A stretch of 64,000 nt of DNA from G963664115 sp965263045. Its GTDB lineage: Bacteria > Acidobacteriota > Terriglobia > 20CM-2-55-15. The translations under genes were made by a program, and so were the position numbers. Shown one piece after another: positions 36,605 to 44,616 of the stretch (the first letter of the stretch is position 1; each line of letters opens with the position of its first letter). The DNA lies in contig CBDHGK010000041.1 in the NCBI GenBank assembly GCA_965263045.1, positions 3,720,001 to 3,784,000 on the forward strand, in the 5' to 3' direction. Under the pieces are notes generated by a model. It ran no database searches. It was given only the letters and a program-made list of their open reading frames with translations, and had not been told where the DNA came from.

Positions 36605-37736
36605 CAGCTTAATGCCCAGACTGGTGTTACAACGTTTAAAACCCATATTCAATGTGAGGGTGGATTTAACGCGACAGTGCATCTTGATCGAAATGATCTA
36701 ATGCCCATACGTCTGGGATGGGGACATCGCTGGATGCAACCATTCAATCCTTATATTGTTGAAAAAAATGGCGGATTGGTGACCTGCTTGGGTATGTATC
36801 TGATCATTTCTGGGCCATCGGTTCCAGCGCCGGTGCCCTGGACAACGGCGGTGTAGGTTGGTGTACCACCATTCCTGCCAAGACCGATGAGTTAAAGGCC
36901 AGGGAACGGGTCCTACTATGGAATCAAGTCCAACCAATGTTAGAAGACTTGAGCTCCTCGCGGTCCCGACAGAGCTTGCAAAAAATGGTAGGCAAACGGG
37001 CATTCCGGGCTGGCACGTTGCGGGTGATGCCGCATTAGACGCCTGGTTTGATGTGGTATTAAATTCAGGCATCCCGGTGGAGCAACTCAGGACCATGCGC
37101 CTGGAAGTGGACCATTGTCATTCAGTCAGGCCAGACCAGATCGAAAAAGCTGCGAGAATCAATTTGGCATTTTCCTGTGATGCGACCCGGGTACCCAGCG
37201 CTGTAATTGAAGATGCCTACGGTGAAGAATACCTGACATTGAATGCACCCGTGGCCAGTATGCTCAAGGGCGGTGCCCGTGCCGTCGTTAGTGAATTTGG
37301 TAGCCAGAGTGAGATCCGGCATTCACCGTTTGAAGATGGAGTTATGTGGTTGACCCGAAAGATTGATGGTCAAAATTTTGGTGTGCCCGAAGAAGCCGTG
37401 CCTGACAGACTGACATTATTATTAATGATGACACGTTGGGGTTCCTATGCATTATGGAAGGAAGACAAGGTGGGCTCCATAGAACCGGGTAAATGGGCGG
37501 ATTTCATTATTCTTAATGGTGATTACATGGATGTGGCATTGGAAGACCTGGACACCCTGTATCCAATTATGACCATGGTAGATGGTAAAGTAGTCTACGA
37601 GAACAAGGAACTCAGAGGGAATCTTCTCAGGTTCAATACCGATCCTAATGTAGCTTCCTGGGAGATCGAAAAGAATACACCCACAGATCTCTGGCGTTGG
37701 CCGGAAGACGGTCCAAGTATTCCGCCAGTGGAATAA
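36605..37736 (+). pseudogene. Amidohydrolase-family gene, 5'-truncated and frameshifted
   Basis: Pieces of one amidohydrolase are found in successive frames. They are TGVTTFKTHIQCEGGFNATV with LDRNDLMPIRLGWGHRWMQP (36.6-36.77 kb), then FWAIGSSAGALDNGGVGWCT in another frame (about 36.8 kb), then VPTELAKNGRQTGIPGWHVA onwards (from about 36965). The C-terminal portion includes LEVDHCHSVRPDQIEKAARI and RWGSYALWKEDKVGSIEPGK WADFIILNGDYMD, the latter being the composite-sheet end of amidohydrolase_3 enzymes. The N-terminal metal-binding HxH part is missing. The gene has at least two shifts and cannot be functional. Its AT-rich codons match the following hydrolase gene. Confidence 0.8.
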
Positions 37737-37770
37737 ATCATTTCTGAATTTATCGAAACGAGGTAAACAG

Positions 37771-39201
37771 ATGAGAGATTTGAGAATAAACAATAAAATC
37801 ATTTTCACAATTACCTTTACTTTGGGTGCCCTGATTGGCCCTGTATATTCACAAGTCGATCCTGTTTCGTATGAATTGGTAAGCGGCTACGAGTGGACAA
37901 AGGTTTCCAGGCCGGAACTGGTAATGGGATCTAATGAGATACTGTCCAGACCAGAAATACAGATTGAATCAAAACAGGTGGTCCACCGAGTCAATATCGT
38001 CAATATGGATTGGGACTTCGCGGCCAGTGTGCACGAACCGGTAGACCAGTCGAAGATTCCAGAAGGACCAGATGGTAGAAAAATAGGTGTCTTTTTACTT
38101 CATGGTGGATCAGGTGATCACCGAAGTAAGGTCAAGTTTGCACAAATGCTTGCATCCAAATTCGGTGTCAGGGTGGTCAATATGTCATATCCCGGACGAT
38201 ATAATTTGCAAGCTGAAAGTGGTGACTGGCCAGGGGATACCATTAAGTCTGATAGTGTAGTTCGTACCCCCATATGGAAAAAGGACGAATTGATTTCGTC
38301 AGATCAATATGAAGTGGTACAGGACCAGGAGGAATCCCGGCGAAGGCGATGGGGAACCTTGTTTCTGGCCTGCGCTAAAGAAGATTCTACCTTTTACAAC
38401 AGAATGGCGGGATGGCCTATCGCCCATGAGAAAGGTGCCACGGAATTAGCACGGTTATATTTTCCTGATGATGAGTTTTCAATATACAGTCATGGTCATT
38501 CCACCGGTGGCCCAATGACCATGATGTTGACCCAGCATATTCCCAATATCGTCGGTGTCCTGGGAATGGAAAGCTCTCCCTTTGGGGCATTGTACGGAAC
38601 CATGACGCGGGAGATTCAGGGGATCAGTGAACCCTGGGGGATGCCGTTTAATTGCTTGCGGGTCCGTTCATGGCGAGACAATGCCAGGTATTACGGCTAT
38701 GAATTGATTCAAGAAGAAGGTGTTGAAGCTCTGTCCAGACTGGCGATGGTCATGGAGGAAGTGCACGATAACTGGCAGAGGGGTACGACACAACCGCATT
38801 TTAAGGCTGAAAATATTCTACACTTTGATAGCCCACAGCAAATGGAAGCGGCCGCCCGGGCAACGGCTGAGAGAATGGACATGACGCCACAGGCAACGGA
38901 AGATCTGGTAGGAAGATATCTTGGATATTTAAGAGGTCTGTCTGGTCCTGACGTCAAACCCGTACCACCCTTGGTATTGATCATCACCAAAAACAGCCGG
39001 GACCACGCACCTGAAATTTATCGCGATGTTTATTTGCCGGGGTATGCGGCGATGAAACCCGCTCCTGAAATAAAAGTTTATCAACTGGACGGGGGGACAC
39101 ACGGATACAGTGCCCCGGAAGAAGGATTACCTCAGGGGGTTGCGCCGTATGGCGTGAAGATATGGTTTGATGCGATTATGAACGGTTATTTTTTAAATTG
39201 A
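37771..39201 (+). CDS. Exported alpha/beta hydrolase
   Basis: 476 aa with signal sequence (NNKIIFTITFTLGALIGPVY, cleaved near YSQ). Alpha/beta-hydrolase landmarks are the oxyanion region VFLLHGGSGDHRSKVKFAQM, the nucleophile elbow SHGHSTGGPMTMM (GHSTG), a late acid in LIITKNSRDHAPEIYRD and the histidine in QLDGGTHGYSAPEEG. The gene is markedly AT-richer than most of the window, shares that feature with the broken amidohydrolase 34 bp upstream, and was probably acquired with it. The substrate is unknown; the pairing with an amidohydrolase suggests breakdown of an amide or ester compound. Confidence 0.85.
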   Translation: MRDLRINNKIIFTITFTLGALIGPVYSQVDPVSYELVSGYEWTKVSRPELVMGSNEILSRPEIQIESKQVVHRVNIVNMDWDFAASVHEPVDQSKIPEGPDGRKIGVFLLHGGSGDHRSKVKFAQMLASKFGVRVVNMSYPGRYNLQAESGDWPGDTIKSDSVVRTPIWKKDELISSDQYEVVQDQEESRRRRWGTLFLACAKEDSTFYNRMAGWPIAHEKGATELARLYFPDDEFSIYSHGHSTGGPMTMMLTQHIPNIVGVLGMESSPFGALYGTMTREIQGISEPWGMPFNCLRVRSWRDNARYYGYELIQEEGVEALSRLAMVMEEVHDNWQRGTTQPHFKAENILHFDSPQQMEAAARATAERMDMTPQATEDLVGRYLGYLRGLSGPDVKPVPPLVLIITKNSRDHAPEIYRDVYLPGYAAMKPAPEIKVYQLDGGTHGYSAPEEGLPQGVAPYGVKIWFDAIMNGYFLN

Positions 39202-39248
39202 ACAACAAAAATTAAGTAATATTAAAGAGGGAGGAAGTAATGGACATT

Positions 39249-39355
39249 GCGGATAAGTGAATCTAGCGGGGTCTGACGACTACAGCAGCGCTGTCAACGT
39301 CGTCCTGTGGGTATTATGTAGAACCGCGAGCGGTCGCAGGCCGCCGAACGCAGTC
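39249..39355. repeat. Right copy of the 107-bp palindromic direct repeat (attC-like)
   Basis: Partner of 36495-36601. Its inner palindrome, GACGAC-TACAGC-AG-CGCTGT-CAAC-GTCGTC, is better preserved here, and the hairpin CGG-TCGCAGG-CCG follows. It begins inside a new gene start: a good SD (GGGAGGAAG) and ATG at 39240 give only MDIADK before TGA (39258-39260). The next gene of the AT-rich operon was therefore cut off exactly at the repeat. Confidence 0.6.
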
Positions 39356-39533
39356 TCCGATGCATCGACTCGATGCACCTTGCTCGTAAAGCCGGATCAC
39401 CCGTTTGACAAACCGCCTACGACAACCCATCCTCGCTCCCGCCGAAGTAATACTCCCGGCACCGGCCGCAATATCTATTCAAAGACGCCGAGAATATCCC
39501 AGCTGGCCTGCCACTCCGTGAGTCTGCTCTCGT

Positions 39534-39968
39534 CTATGGAATGATGCGTTGAGTCTGGATTGCCGGGGCGTGTCCCCCGGGACGTTTCAAGTACGCTTTA
39601 TGAGCTTTGTAGATGTCGTTTCGTATCCACCAATCGGGCACGATCCAATATCTTGGCGAAGAATCCGAATCTCCTAAATCAACAAAGACCAAAAAAACAG
39701 TCTCATTCAACGGCTCTGCTGGCGGTTTCGTGCGCTTCCCGTTGACGATACTGGATTGCCATGAGCGCCCGCTGCGTTTCGTTTTCACCTGAATGTAAAT
39801 GGTGCGACTCTGGTCTTGGTTGCATGCCAGCAAGTCAATCTTCGGCATATTGCCTGCAAAACCGACGGCAAATGCACCACGCTTATTGAGTTCGGCGACG
39901 ACAAAATACTCACCTGCACGCCCGACTTGCTGATTCCGAGATCCTCGATCTGGTTTTTTCGTGTCCAT
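39534..39968 (-). CDS. PD-(D/E)XK-type nuclease-like protein
   Basis: 144 aa from ATG 39968 (MDTKKPDRGSRNQQ); a longer start at 40100 is possible. The core pattern is GRAGEYFVVAELNKRGAFAV, then GNMPKIDLLACNQ, then TIYIQVKTKRSGRSWQSS. This E...(K)ID...(I)QVK spacing is the active-site signature of restriction-endonuclease-like folds. The C-terminal part, FVDLGDSDSSPRYWIVPDWW, is common in group-specific 'DUF' nucleases. On an island it may be an orphan restriction or anti-invader enzyme. Nothing resembling a partner methylase is present. Confidence 0.65.
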   Translation of the reverse strand: MDTKKPDRGSRNQQVGRAGEYFVVAELNKRGAFAVGFAGNMPKIDLLACNQDQSRTIYIQVKTKRSGRSWQSSIVNGKRTKPPAEPLNETVFLVFVDLGDSDSSPRYWIVPDWWIRNDIYKAHKAYLKRPGGHAPAIQTQRIIP

Positions 39969-40361
39969 AGATTCTGCTCGCTGGAATTTTCCACATCCCG
40001 AACGGACAAAGTAAGTCGGTTCAATTGGGTCTAATGAATGTACATCTTTCCGGGGTTCAGAAAATATTTCAATTCTCAGGCCCGTGATCAGAGCGTGCAT
40101 GGAGATCGCACGGTCGCCCCGGTAACACCAGCCAGTCCATACCCCCTTGGGGGGATGGGCCAGGCGAACCGTTCACGGGTCCCGTTCGTTGTCAAAGGAA
40201 ATCAATCACTGTGTCACGGATTGTGTCGTAACCGGGGTTTGATTATCGACTATCACCCAGTAATCAGCAGTGTGCAGGAGTAAACGACGAATCGCCAGAG
40301 CCCCCGTTAAATGGAGGCTCCAGTGCATTCCTGACCACTCTATAGCACCACGCCCTTAGAA

Positions 40362-40403
40362 TTTGGGAGCAGGAGGCCGGGAGTTCGAATCTCCCCGCCC
40401 CGA
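40362..40403 (+). repeat. Right attachment repeat of the tRNA-Pro island (attR-like)
   Basis: Forty-two bases identical to the 3' half of tRNA-Pro (35474-35515). No 5' half is present, so this is not a tRNA gene. Confidence 0.9.
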
Positions 40404-40968
40404 TTGAACTTAGCGGAATCCAGAAGCACCATAGAGCGACCCGGGTAACGCCAGGGGTAACGCTCCTCAGCGGACCGGCACAGCCGAAACCAAGCCCACG
40501 ACGACATTTCATCCCCAAACAATCTGCTGGAGCAAGGCACCGCGGACGATGCTGGTCGTGTCCATGCTTGACGGAATCTGAGGGTCGAAAAGCTGTATTC
40601 CATCTCGTTCAGGACAGGTTCGATGACCCTGGCAATGGGCTCCGGCCGTGCTCAATACCCTCACTTTACCGGCAGGGCGTATTACGGAGTGGCCGGACTA
40701 GGCAATTCCCTTCCAATTCAGAAATTTGCCGCCGTATTCTGGCGACACTCCGTTCTTTGAGGCTTTTTCGTCAGGGCGATTTTATGGTCGAGTGGGAGTT
40801 TTCAGTCGATCCTCATATCCGAGCTTGCCTGGGCCGAGCCCCGCGTGAACATCTGCTTGGTCTTTCCATAGCCCCATCCTCTCAAGAAATGGAGTCTCCG
40901 GGTAACCCTGGGCGGTTCAGTCAGGAGCCTGACGTCGAAGTGGTTGAGCGGTCAACGTTTGGGGATCG
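40404..40968. other. Intergenic next to the island, no gene recognised
   Basis: A 134-codon plus-strand frame (40568-40972) lacks domains, a ribosome-binding site and even composition. I treat it as non-coding. Confidence 0.35.
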
Positions 40969-41586
40969 CTAAGCGGGAAGGTACACCTTCTCGAGTCTCT
41001 TCGCTCCCCACAATGAGAGCAGAAACAGGCCAAGGCTCAAGCACGCCCACAGGGGCAATGCACGAACCGCGTTGGCCCTCCCATCAGAATTCCTCCATTC
41101 GACCGGTTCCAAAGCATCTCCGTTCACCCGATATCGGCTCCAAAGCGGATAGTCGTCGTTCGCGGTGTAGGTGACCAGGACCGTCTGCCAGGCGTCCTTT
41201 TCAGATTCGACGTCGAAGGAAAGCCTCCAGATGTCTGAGTCGGAGGGCCGGAATGCAGCACCCTGGCTTTCTGATTGTCGCTCCAACTCGTTCTGATCTG
41301 CCACGTCGATGCGGGGAGTATGTGTGGGATACTCCGTCCTGAACTCACCATACTGCCTCCAGTAAAGATAGTGGGCACGAGGACTACCATCTCTTTCCCG
41401 TGTGACCATCAGCACCGGGAAGCTTCCGGGCGGCTCTCCTGAGATTGTGGAGGAATGATCCACACCCATGATCGTGAAGGCGAGATGCCCGCCGCCCACG
41501 CAACTGGAGATGAATAGCACAGCAGTGATCGGGATCCAGAGCAGGACACAGGCCCAGCGGGGAATCCTGGATTTCCGATCGGTCAT
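40969..41586 (-). CDS. Membrane protein with two terminal TM helices (DUF3592-like layout)
   Basis: 205 aa from ATG 41586 (MTDRKSRIPRWACVLLWIPI). TM1 is about residues 10-40 and TM2 about 175-198 (LPLWACLSLGLFLLSLWGAK). Between them is an extracytoplasmic beta-rich domain with DDYPLWSRYRVNGDALEPVEW. The arrangement of two helices flanking a small beta domain resembles DUF3592 proteins, but the match is by layout only. It stands alone; function unknown. Confidence 0.6.
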   Translation of the reverse strand: MTDRKSRIPRWACVLLWIPITAVLFISSCVGGGHLAFTIMGVDHSSTISGEPPGSFPVLMVTRERDGSPRAHYLYWRQYGEFRTEYPTHTPRIDVADQNELERQSESQGAAFRPSDSDIWRLSFDVESEKDAWQTVLVTYTANDDYPLWSRYRVNGDALEPVEWRNSDGRANAVRALPLWACLSLGLFLLSLWGAKRLEKVYLPA

Positions 41587-41927
41587 GCTGCCAGGGCAGC
41601 CTTGGGTCGGTGGCAATGCAAGCCGGGCATAGGGCGGAATCCAGGCGCGGACGATGAGATCAGCCGATGCCCCCTGCCGCCCTACGGCCTGCGGCTGCGC
41701 GCGGATTGACATAACACCCACAGGACGACACTGTCGGCGCTGCCATAGCCGTCAGACCCCGCTTATACGCTTTGCCGATGGGTCTCCCGCGCACTATCGC
41801 CCCACCGGACCCCTGGACCGATACGTCGAAGGGCATTCCAGGGATCGAATCGAGGTCGACACGGTGCTCGAAGCCATGCAGGAAGTCTGGACCGGTATCG
41901 AACGGGGGCGCCCTTCGTGATGGGGCA

Positions 41928-42662
41928 TCAGTTCTCTCGCGTCAGCGGGACGAAACGGACCGGGAGCACATCGGTCATGGTGATCTCCCCGTCGGAGGCT
42001 TTTTCGAGCACCTGCAAAGACTGCGCCTGGCCCTGAGCACCCACCGGTACCACGAGCCTTCCGCCGATTTTGAGTTGTTCGACCAGGGGTGGAGGAATGT
42101 CCTCCGGAGCGGCTGTCACGAGAATCGCGTCGAACGGTGCGAACTCAGGCCATCCGAGGTAGCCATCGCCGATTCTGACCGTGACGTTGTCGTAGCCGAG
42201 CCGTTCAAGCGTCTCCGCGGCGCGCCGCCCCAATGGCTCGACGATTTCGATGGTGTAAACGTGCTGGACGATCTCCGCCAGCACGGCCGCCTGATATGCG
42301 GATCCTGTACCCACTTCGAGGACGATCGATTCCGGGCCCACGCCTGCAAGATCCGTCATCAGCGCGACGACGTATGGCTGGGAGATCGTCTGTCCTTCCC
42401 CGATAGGCAGGGGACGATTGGCATAGGACAGACCCCGGAACGCCATCGGAACGAACTCGTGGCGCTCGACCCGGGCCATGGCTTCCATAACCGATTCCGA
42501 GAGGCTGGCTTTGCCCGTATAGTCTCTGGTTTCGAGGACGTCGCCTTCGATCTCCCGGATCAGAGCGGCGCGCTGTTCCTCATACGAGGGTTGCGCGCAA
42601 GCGGGCAACGCGAGGAACAGGGCAATGAGAAAAGCCGGAATGATTGTCGGTCGATCTGTCAC
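41928..42662 (-). CDS. pcm: Protein-L-isoaspartate O-methyltransferase with export signal
   Basis: About 244 aa from GTG 42662. It starts with a hydrophobic leader, TIIPAFLIALFLALPACAQP, that ends in a lipobox-like LPAC, so the enzyme is probably exported or lipid-anchored. The SAM-methyltransferase core is complete: PIGEGQTISQPYVVALMTDL (pcm signature), SIVLEVGTGSAYQAAVLAEI (motif I), VYTIEIVEPLGRRAAETLER, APFDAILVTAAPEDIPPPLV and LKIGGRLVVPVG. It repairs isoaspartyl residues with SAM. Periplasmic versions are unusual because SAM is cytoplasmic. A longer start at 42743 adds an unlikely hydrophilic leader. Confidence 0.88.
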   Translation of the reverse strand: MTDRPTIIPAFLIALFLALPACAQPSYEEQRAALIREIEGDVLETRDYTGKASLSESVMEAMARVERHEFVPMAFRGLSYANRPLPIGEGQTISQPYVVALMTDLAGVGPESIVLEVGTGSAYQAAVLAEIVQHVYTIEIVEPLGRRAAETLERLGYDNVTVRIGDGYLGWPEFAPFDAILVTAAPEDIPPPLVEQLKIGGRLVVPVGAQGQAQSLQVLEKASDGEITMTDVLPVRFVPLTREN

Positions 42663-42949
42663 CGAATCAGCAACTCCTCCTGACCTGCATTCTACAGGGA
42701 GCGGTGTCCCCGGACGAAGGTCCGTTTGTTTCTCGCCATCCACGCCGACGCGCTCGGACAGATCTTCACTCGGCCGACAAAGGGATCGACCCAGGAGTGA
42801 CCGAGCACTCTTTGACGGAACAGCGACTCTTTCCTATGCGCGGCAATCTGGATGTGAGCGCTCAATCCACCGGCACGCGCTCAAGCAGCTCTCGGTGCCA
42901 GTTCAGGACGGTGTTGATCTGGGAGGAGGATGCCTCCCCAGAAACCCGT

Positions 42950-44575
42950 CTAAGGATACAGCCTGGGGAGTCGCTCAGCTCGAAAGACGGTCCAGCCTTT
43001 GGGGCGGTCATCGTCTATGAAGAGCTCGAAGACCTTCTCTGCTGGCATATCGTGAGTGACCTCAACAATCCGCACCCAGTTGTGGCCGCTTCCCTCTCCA
43101 ACAGGGTTGCCCTCTGCGTCTGAAACGAGGCCTCCGAAATTGACAAGGACGTTGCCGGTTTCTGGCATCCAATCGGCATCCGATATGAACCGCGAGAAGA
43201 ACTTCTCATCTCCCGGACCTCCATAAGACCACACTTGCCTCACCTCCATGTTTTCCTCGTCGACGCTGTACTCAACGGCTCGACTGGACGATTCCGATGG
43301 CGCCATTGGTTCCTCGAAAGGTCGAGCCCGAAGGTTACCGTTGTCGAACATCAGGATCGTACCGTGAGGCGTGATCATCGGAGCATGCTGGTGATATGGC
43401 CATAGAAGGTCACCTCTCGGTTCCAAAAGGAAATCCTGCCATTCGGGGCCCCAATCGTCGTGGTTGCCCAAAATCCAAACAAGCTCGCTGGTCTCCAGAT
43501 CTATCTTGACCACTGCGTCTTGGTAGCGCGGGGACGCAATGACATAACGCTCGCTGTCGTCCATCACCACGGCGTTGGTGTGTGCCCAGTCGCGGCGAGG
43601 ATTCCTTGACGTCTCCCCGTAGACCTCCGCCCAGTATCCGCCACCGAGCGAGCCATAGCCGATCCGGTAGGGATCGAGCAAATCCAGCAGTTTGGCTTCA
43701 CGGAGCACCTGGCCGTTCCGGCTGAATTCCACGAGGACGTCGCCAACCACGTCCGACGTGGATTTCGGAGCCTCCAGGTCCACGACGCTGGTCGGGTACT
43801 GATCGAAAGGTCGAACCTCAGTGCTGACTGTCAGGATGTTTCCAGATCCGGTCTCAAACGCCTCATGGTGGAACGTCTCCGTATCGACATGAATGCTCTG
43901 CTCACCCACATCGTCTTCCGGAGCACGATTGGAGTGCCATTCGGACACCACGTTCCCAAGCATGTCGATTTCATAGAGTCGGCCCGCTCGTCCCGATCTG
44001 TAAAGGAGATTGCCATTTTGTAACCGACGGGCATCCGCCACATCGTGTGCGGCTTTGTAATACCAGACCACCTCACCGGCCTCGTCGACAGCCACAAGAA
44101 ACGAGTAATCAATCTCGCTCTCGTCCTCAGAGCTATACACTGGTTCAAGCAACGTGACGCCGGGTTCCATACGGTCTGGTTCGCTGACGCTGACTTCGAT
44201 TGGAGGAAAATCATCAGGCAAGGGTTCCGTCGTTATTTCAAGCGGCTCTGAGATAGCTGTTGCTCCCTCCTCGTCGGTGATGACCACTCGCACGGTGTGG
44301 TTCCGACCCGGTCGCATGCCGAGGATCGGAACGAAATGATTCGTAGACGAAGCAACTCTTGCGTCTACTCTCCAGTTCCGCTCACCGTCATCAAACTCCA
44401 AATCGACTGTCGTGGGTCGGTCCGTCTGGAATGCCACCAGTGCTGCAAGAGGTACTGCTTCACTGGGTGTCGGATCAAGCTCCATTCCTTGGATCACTGG
44501 AGGCGGAGAGCTACATGCTGTATTCAGGGCGGCAATAACGATTAGACTAACAAGTGAGAAATACTTGCTATGCAT
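42950..44575 (-). CDS. Arylsulfotransferase (ASST)-like lipoprotein
   Basis: 541 aa. A lipoprotein signal (YFSLVSLIVIAALNTACSSP; Cys about 21) is followed by a fibronectin-like beta domain (residues about 25-115). A six-bladed propeller of the arylsulfate sulfotransferase family comes next: YSFLVAVDEAGEVVWYYKAA, LLYRSGRAGRLYEIDMLGNV, RRDWAHTNAVVMDDSERYVI (likely catalytic His), SPRYQDAVVKIDLETSELVW and PYHQHAPMITPHGTILMFDN. It probably acts at the cell surface on phenolic sulfate esters, but neither donor nor acceptor is known. No DsbA/DsbB-like partner is nearby. Confidence 0.88.
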   Translation of the reverse strand: MHSKYFSLVSLIVIAALNTACSSPPPVIQGMELDPTPSEAVPLAALVAFQTDRPTTVDLEFDDGERNWRVDARVASSTNHFVPILGMRPGRNHTVRVVITDEEGATAISEPLEITTEPLPDDFPPIEVSVSEPDRMEPGVTLLEPVYSSEDESEIDYSFLVAVDEAGEVVWYYKAAHDVADARRLQNGNLLYRSGRAGRLYEIDMLGNVVSEWHSNRAPEDDVGEQSIHVDTETFHHEAFETGSGNILTVSTEVRPFDQYPTSVVDLEAPKSTSDVVGDVLVEFSRNGQVLREAKLLDLLDPYRIGYGSLGGGYWAEVYGETSRNPRRDWAHTNAVVMDDSERYVIASPRYQDAVVKIDLETSELVWILGNHDDWGPEWQDFLLEPRGDLLWPYHQHAPMITPHGTILMFDNGNLRARPFEEPMAPSESSSRAVEYSVDEENMEVRQVWSYGGPGDEKFFSRFISDADWMPETGNVLVNFGGLVSDAEGNPVGEGSGHNWVRIVEVTHDMPAEKVFELFIDDDRPKGWTVFRAERLPRLYP

Positions 44576-44616
44576 CGGAGTTCCTTCAGGTGACGCTCAC
44601 CGTTCAAGGCCGCTAG

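Larger units (their letters stand above)
35474..40403. mobile_element. Genomic island integrated at tRNA-Pro (remnant)
   Basis: A perfect 42-bp direct repeat, the 3' part of tRNA-Pro from the anticodon loop to the discriminator, occurs at 35474-35515 and 40362-40403, as left by site-specific integration into a tRNA gene. The 4.9 kb between is compositionally different, with its AT-rich middle at 36.6-39.25 kb. It contains a truncated operon and a nuclease-like gene, but no integrase, so it is a decayed or internally replaced island. Confidence 0.85.

Noticed and set aside
36541..36605. Hairpin GCGCGGCC-ACA-GGCCGTCGCGC as a terminator
   Set aside because: No T-run follows, and it belongs to a repeated unit also found at the right side of the cargo.
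40362..40403. Possible second tRNA-Pro
   Set aside because: Only the 3' half is present; acceptor 5' strand and D arm are absent, so it is an attachment-site duplicate.
40264..40518. Minus-strand frame reading GAGRFELPASCSQ near the attachment repeat
   Set aside because: This peptide string comes from translating the tRNA 3' end in reverse; it is a well-known false ORF type.
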